A stretch of 64,000 bases of DNA from Synanceia verrucosa. Taxonomy: Eukaryota > Chordata > Actinopteri > Perciformes > Synanceiidae. How positions within the stretch are numbered: position 1 is the stretch's first letter; the number at the start of each line of letters is the position of its first letter. The notes beneath the pieces are model-generated. The model made no database searches. It worked only from the letters and a program-made list of their open reading frames with translations, and was not told where the DNA came from. The stretch spans positions 25,353,565-25,417,564 of the forward strand of contig CM056559.1 in the NCBI GenBank assembly GCA_029721515.1, given 5' to 3'. The translations under genes were made by a program, and so were the position numbers. Below are positions 58,779 through 64,000 of this stretch, in pieces.

Positions 58779-60429
58779 GAGAGGAGTGATGTTTGTTTCC
58801 ATGTCTTCTCTCCTGTCAGCAGGAAGTGATGATGCTCTCCACACTGTCAGTAGATCAGCTCTAAAAGGTACTGAGTGTGTGTGTGTGTGGTGTGTGTGTG
58901 TTTGGTAATTAAGCATCTCAGCTGGACTCAATGATGAAATCCCTTTAATGATTGGTTCCTTTAAATTTTAAAACTCGTCTGTTTAGGTCAGTTCAGTCCA
59001 GCTGAGAGCAGACAAGAGGAGGAAATATCACTGTTTGTCTTTTGTTTTCTTTTTAATCATTTTCTCTATTCATTCATACATGTCATGACTGTGAGGGTGT
59101 GTTCAAAAATAATCATTAAAATGTGACGGCTCATGTTTGCATGGTGTAATTGTTCAGAGCTCTGCAGTCGATAGTGAGATGAGGCTCCTTCATGTTGCTC
59201 TGCTGCTCCCCAAGCTGACTGAAGCTTGTAGTCTGGTGTTTCACTGTTCATCAGGGCAGCATGGATGCCCTTTCCAAGACGACTCGTCCAATTAATTAGG
59301 ACAAATTAAACTTTTGTAGTTTTAATGAGTGATTTGTTTACTTGTTGAGAGACACAGAGACAGGAAGACAGTGAGGGGTGAGCTCTGCTTTCACTGGATC
59401 CTTAATCTCATCACATCTCCCTTAATGAATCGCACAGTCCCAAAGCACTAATGAGATGTTTGGAAGGCTGTGTTGGACAGTTTAGATGTGGTCGACCCCT
59501 CGGCTGTTATAAAGAAAATGAGACCCTTTCTGACACTTCCACTTTAATGAACAGAAGTATGGATCTGCTCCACTTGTCTCAGCTAATAATCCAGCAGCAC
59601 AGTTATTTACAGAATGACTTCTGTCACATCAATGTGAGTGTTTCAAACACTGGCACTCGTGTGGCTTCACGCTGGCGTTCACGCATCAACATGGTGAATA
59701 TTTGAGCAGAGATGTTAAACCACCTTCATGGTCAACTGGAACAAAGCTGCTCTTTTCATGAAGGTGCATTCAGGTGCTGGTGTTTTTGTGGGAGTTTTTC
59801 CAGACTCGTCTTCTGTTACCTTCCACTTTATGAGAGGACATGTTACCTTTGAGACATGTCGTAGTCTCCATTCTGCTTTGAAGCTCTGATCCTGGTGATT
59901 GATGTCCTGTGTGGGAATGCAGGGGAATAATTAAAGTGTGGTCATACACAGTGACGCTCTCTTTCACCTCATCTAAACATGTTCTATCATATTTAATATA
60001 TCTAACACACCTTTTGGCACCGAAAGATTCAAAAGGCTGATGTGTTATTATTCTGTGAGGACATTACACATGTAGAATGGACAGACACTTTAATATAAGA
60101 AGTGTCTTTGCTTTGTCGAGCTCAACATGATCAGTTTTTCTTGTGATTGTGTGGAGAGGAGTGAAGTGTCTAGAAGCTGCAGTGTGTGGAGGTGTTTCAC
60201 TGTCGGGGACAGTTGTTAGAGAATCCTCCAGTTTAACATATCAGCCTCATTCTCATATAGATACAAATCATGTTGCGTTAAAGCTGATCAGTGTCACACC
60301 ATGAAACAAATATCAGAGTGAGATATTCCTCATCATCAAGTGTCATCACACACACACTCAATTATGTCATTACAGAATCATTCAATGTGTCTACTGACAC
60401 CAGGAGATTAAGAGGAGTCACTCAATAAT
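58779..60429. other. Noncoding stretch with a TG-rich run
   Basis: Contains an interrupted (TG)n at 58871-58901. Frames up to 84 codons (59451-59705) have no motif. Nothing else recognised. Confidence 0.5.
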
Positions 60430-60520
60430 CAATCATCTAATCAAAGGGCTTAAAGGCCGATCAGCCGACTGCATGCCGCGCTACGAATTCATTAGCACAA
60501 ATGAACTTATGGGATGTGTA
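60430..60520. repeat. Ancient dispersed family A, copy 3 (diverged)
   Basis: TAAAGGCCGATCAGCCGACT followed by GCATGCCGCG parallels GAAAGGCT...CCGCCCAGTTGCATGCTGGG of copy 2. The following CATTAGCACAAATGAACTTA parallels its right end. Confidence 0.45.
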
Positions 60521-60876
60521 TTGAATAACACAGAGCAAGGAGGGATCCAGCTGAGACACAGGAAGGTTTTCGTAGTGCAGCATTAAAGCATCAGCTAACA
60601 GCTGCTCACATATAGAACTAGTCAATGTACAACTGACTGACTGGGAGGAGTTGTTCAGTACTGTCGAGCCAAGAGACTTCATCTCCAGCTCACCTGGAGA
60701 AGTTGAGGATCCCTCAGGAGGAAGAGGTGCAGTGTCTGGATGAGAGGTTAGAAAATGACTGGATAGATCCAAGATACCTAGATCAGATTCAAAGCCCTCT
60801 GGACATCCCTTTCTCTTTCCTCACTGATGTCTGAGGATATCCCATGATGCCTTACTTTTATGTTTGAGATAACATA
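60521..60876. other. Noncoding stretch before the Tc1-like element
   Basis: A 103-codon minus frame (60461-60772) runs partly over family A copy 3 and has no domain. TA at 60875-60876 is the presumed target dinucleotide of the adjacent transposon. Confidence 0.45.
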
Positions 60877-61900
60877 CACTATATTGCCAGAAGTATTCAC
60901 TCACCTGCCTTGACTCTCATATGAACTTAAGTGACATCCCATTCCTAATCCATAGGGTTCAATGTGACGTCGGTCCACCCTTTGCAGCTATAACAGCTTC
61001 AACTCTTCTGGGAAGGCTGTCCACAAGGTTTAGGAGTGTGTTTATGGGAATTTTTGACCATTCTTCCAGATATGTATTTGTGAGGTCACACACTGATGTT
61101 GGACGAGAAGGCCTGGCTCTCAGTCTCTGCTCTAATTCATCCCAAAGGTGTTCTACCGGGTTGAGGTCAGGACTCTGTGCAGGCCAGTCAAGTTCATCCA
61201 CACCAGACTCTTTTGGAGTTGTCCAAAATGTCTTGGTATGCTGAAGCATTCAGAGTTCCTTTCACTGGAACTAAGGGGCCAAGCCCAGCTCCTGAAAAAC
61301 AACCCCACACCATAATCCCCCTCCACCAAACTTTACACTTGGCACAATGCAGTTGGACAAGTATCGTTCTCCTGGCAACCGCCAAACCCAGACTCTTCCA
61401 TCAGATTGCCAGATGGAGAAGCGTGATTCATCACTCCAGAGAACACGTCTCCACTGCTCTAGAGTCCAGTGGTGGCGTGCTTTACACCACTGCATCTGAC
61501 GCTTTGCATTGCACTTGGTGATGTATGGCTTGGATGCAGCTGCTCGGCCATGGAAACCCATTCCATGAAGCTCTCTGTGCACTGTTCTTGAGCTAATCTG
61601 AAGGCCACATGAAGTTTGGAGGTCTATAGTGATTGACTCTGCAGAAAGTTGGTGACCTCTTCACACTATGTGCCTCAGCATCCACTGACCCCACTCCATC
61701 AGTTTACATGGTCTACCACTTCATGGCTGAGTTGCTGTCGTTCCCAAACTCTTCCACGTTCTTATAATACAGCTGACAGTTGACTGTGGAATATTTAGGA
61801 GTGAGGAAATTTCACGACTGCATTTGTTGTACGGGTGGCATCCTATCACAGTTCCACGCTGGAATTCACTAAGCTCCTGAGAGCGACCCATTCATACATA
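60877..61900 (-). mobile_element. Tc1/mariner-family DNA transposon, defective
   Basis: The right end (in element orientation) is intact. After TA, the sequence CACTATATTGCCAGAAGTAT begins the element, a standard Tc1-like fish terminus. The other terminal repeat is missing: homology stops within a few bases upstream of the transposase start at 61891, and the next ~200 bases contain no GGCAATATAGTG. Together with the broken transposase this copy cannot move, even when mobilised by another element. Confidence 0.9.
60959..61891 (-). pseudogene. Tc1-like transposase pseudogene
   Basis: The minus-strand start at 61891 opens MGRSQELSEFQRGTVIG with a helix-turn-helix region, then reaches in-frame TGA codons. 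The central part (61271-61582) has RVLWSDESRF, holding the first catalytic Asp, and later VWVWRLPGE and a Gly-rich GGGG segment. The last part (60959-61249) has DWPAQSPDLNPVEHLWDELE, holding the final catalytic Glu (NPVE) region. It ends at a normal stop. The frame shifts between the parts. About 100 bases that normally carry the second catalytic Asp (the QHDN-type motif) are deleted between 61200 and 61240. The product is therefore inactive. Confidence 0.9.
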
Positions 61901-63068
61901 TGAACAAGTTGTTTACATGATGCTGAGAGTCTGATACCGTATGATGATATGATCCATCCTCAGAAGAATATGTGCTAGTGACCAATGATCAGTCTCTGTG
62001 CAGAATGGGACTAAACTAAGATTAATGGGATACATAATAAAATTCGTACATTTCAATACTGGGTGATTTCTGAAGTCATAACTTTTGATTTATACATAGT
62101 AAGATGTTTTATTTTGTCCCCACATTTTGTATTTTCAGCTAGTGCAGCAGGGTGTAGAGTGAATGTTGGTAAATGAAAATGTGAAAGGTGTGTTTGTGTG
62201 GAGCTGGAGAGTGTGTGTGTGGTGTGTCTGAAAGGTTATGAACTGACCTCTGATCAGGCAGCACAGAGCACCGACTGTCCTCTGGGAGCGTCACTCTGGC
62301 ATTTACTGAACACAAATGACAGTCCCTCTGTGACCTGAGGCACAAATGTTCACTATTATACATCAACTGGAGAAGAAAGTTCACAGCAAAAGGTTTGATG
62401 CTCAACACTGAATGATGCATTACAGGACAAGTGAGACAGATTAGCTGGTGTCCTGTCCAGTGAATCATTTGACACAAGCAGAAAGCACTTTAAATATGGT
62501 TCACAAAATAATGAGTAGATACAACAAAACCAGAAGGAAATGAATCAGAAACATCTAATATAATCGATGAATCATTAATAAGTAGTTCCTGAATAACTCC
62601 ATAGTGAGGACTTTCATGATCAGTATTTCTTTTTAATTTGTAGATAGTGATTAACTCATGAATATCTATGACTCTATGCATCTGAAAGTGATCCATAATA
62701 CTGAGTATAGTTCCTAAATAATCTCATGACTTCCTGATTATCTGACCATTACCTTCCAGCTCTGTGCAGCATCTTCTAAAACAAATGTTGAAGCAAGAGA
62801 AAAGGACAGAGAGCTGCAGAAAGACAGAACAAGAGAGGACGAAGTGAAAGTGATGAAGAGAGGCTTAAACTTTGGCTTCACTTGATTCCCTCTCTCCTGT
62901 TGTCATTTAATGTCAGTATGTGAGGAGCTGAATCATCATGGAGTGGGAACTAAAAAAACAGTGATTGATCGGGAAATCAGTTTGAGTTCAAACTCAGCAT
63001 CAAGTCTGCTGCGAACAGAAGTGAAGGAGTTAAAGTCTCTCTATTCCAGTTTGAAGCCTGACACAAAC
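61901..63068. other. Noncoding stretch after the Tc1-like element
   Basis: The first bases should contain the missing transposon end but do not. A 112-codon minus frame (62139-62477) has no domain. Nothing else recognised. Confidence 0.5.
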
Positions 63069-63381
63069 TGGAGCCTATCCCAGCTGTCTTAGGGTGAAAG
63101 ACAGGGTACACCCTGGACAAGTGTCCAGTTCATCACAGGACACATAGAGACAGACAACCACTCACACTCACATTCACACCTACGGTCAATTTAAATTAAC
63201 CAATTAACCTAATCCACATGCATGTTTTTGGATGGTGGGAGGAAGCCGGAGTACCAGAGAGAACCCACACAGACATGAGGAGAACATGCAAACTCCACAC
63301 AGAAAGGCCCCGGGCTGGGAATCGAACCCGGTACCTTCTTGCTGTGAGGCGACAGTGCTAACCACTACACCACCGTGCCGC
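63069..63381 (-). mobile_element. tRNA-derived SINE, copy 3 (complete head, truncated tail)
   Basis: On the minus strand it starts GCGGCACGGTGGTGTAGTGG TTAGC with the full A-box region, followed by the B box GGGTTCGATTCCC. The body matches the other two copies. It stops at CCTATCCCAGC-type sequence (63069) without the ATGGATGGA tail, so it is 3'-truncated in SINE orientation. A 63-codon minus frame (63204-63395) is translated SINE only. Confidence 0.87.
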
Positions 63382-63610
63382 AGAATTTCCGTCATTTTCT
63401 GACAACAACAACTGAGAAAAAGATCAACAGATTAATTAGTTGCAGTCCTCGTCTCCTGTGTGCTTCACCTGGCCGGACTTTTTGGGCTGTTTTGCTTCGT
63501 GCTCATGATCAGCCTCGTCTTCATTTTCATTTCTTTCCTTGAGCTCAAGTGTTGTTCATGTTTCTCCTTATGTCACTCAGTGTTCAGAGAATCACTTTAT
63601 TCACTCAGTT
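63382..63610. other. Short noncoding stretch
   Basis: Nothing recognised between the SINE and family E copy 2. Confidence 0.5.
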
Positions 63611-63692
63611 CAGTCGCTCTGCTCCACCTACTCTGTCATCCTCTAACAAGGCCACTTCAGAGGCTTTATGAAAAATAACTGAGTGGAGGAAA
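63611..63692. repeat. Ancient dispersed family E, copy 2
   Basis: Counterpart of 44967-45065 (GCTCTGCTCCACCTACTCTG, CATCCTCTAACAAGGC, AGAGGCTTTATGA). Confidence 0.5.
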
Positions 63693-63942
63693 TCAAGAGG
63701 AAATATTTCCCCTACTTTAGTTTTTCTAGGTGAACTATATGGAAGGTTCAGTGTCTACATAGTTCAGAGTTAATTGGGAAAAAAAGATAAATGAAGGAGT
63801 GATTCATTGAGTTTCCTTCAGTGCAGCTTCATGGAGCTGTAATGAACAGGAGCTGGTTTGACATGTTACTGAATGTCAGGCTGATGGTTTGACATACTGT
63901 ACAGCAGCTAAACTCAAATCAGTCTGTCACTGATCATGATTT
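63693..63942. other. Short noncoding stretch
   Basis: Nothing recognised. Confidence 0.5.
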
Positions 63943-64000
63943 ATTACCTCTGCCAAGGAGGTTATGTTTCCACCAGGGTTTGTTTATTTGTTTGTTGGTT
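63943..64000. mobile_element. Start of a dispersed repeat, cut by the window edge
   Basis: ATTACCTCTGCCAAGGAGGT followed by TATGTTTCCACCAGGGTTTG and repeated TTTG is the well-known terminus of a dispersed animal repeat. The CCTC...GAGG part can form a small hairpin. The remainder lies beyond the window. Confidence 0.65.

Noticed and set aside
60681..60700. Minus-strand CTCCAG|GTGAGC after a mixed pyrimidine tract, resembling a fused splice site
   Set aside because: The tract contains a purine block, and AGGTGAG occurs several times by chance; far weaker than 14267 and 46239.
60921..61521. Plus-strand frames of 107 and 114 codons
   Set aside because: They are antisense shadows of the Tc1-like transposase.

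Overview
The window looks like nuclear DNA of a teleost fish, probably a spiny-rayed one. The basis is the repeat content: a tRNA-derived SINE seen three times, a Tc1-like transposon, hAT-like remnants, a non-LTR retrotransposon tail and several interspersed families familiar from teleost genomes. The rest is AT-rich sequence with no sustained coding. No reading frame exceeds 146 codons, and none of the longer ones outside the transposons carries a domain I recognise. There are no operons, rRNA or tRNA genes, or CRISPR arrays. The simplest reading is one very long intron, or intron plus intergenic DNA. I cannot name a host gene.

Layout. 1-2.6 kb: a possible small exon ending in a good splice donor (1214/1215), followed at once by a 1.3-kb minisatellite of about 31-bp units with higher-order structure. 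3.9-4.9 kb: a minus-strand SINE and a hAT transposase fossil. 10.2-12.3 kb: a palindromic homeodomain-type module, a 0.46-kb element with inverted ends, and the C-terminal tail of a LINE reverse transcriptase. 14.27 kb and 46.24 kb: two long polypyrimidine tracts ending in AG directly fused to a splice donor (AG|GTAAG), both on the plus strand. 16.7-16.9 kb: an RFX-type X-box upstream of a possible minus-strand mini-exon. 32-42 kb: further transposon remnants. 52.4-53.1 kb: a second SINE abutting another interspersed repeat. 57-59 kb: two more interspersed repeats. 60.9-61.9 kb: a degenerate Tc1-like transposase. 63.1-63.4 kb: the third SINE. 63.94 kb to the end: the start of another interspersed repeat.

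The most interesting signal is the pair of fused acceptor/donor sites. They match the arrangement of recursive (ratcheting) splice sites known from very long introns, and would imply a long plus-strand transcript across most of the window. Second is a repeated regulatory-looking module (TGACATGTCA, exactly 14 bases, CAGGTG, then an AATTAAT stretch) at 10.2 and 39.7 kb, with a partial third copy at 43.0 kb. Several old, diverged sequence families (8.5/36.6, 18.0/30.4/49.4, 24.7/34.9/60.5, 31.1/37.7 and 45.0/63.6 kb) show that much apparently unique DNA here is made of ancient dispersed repeats. All family assignments come from reading by eye, without database searches.
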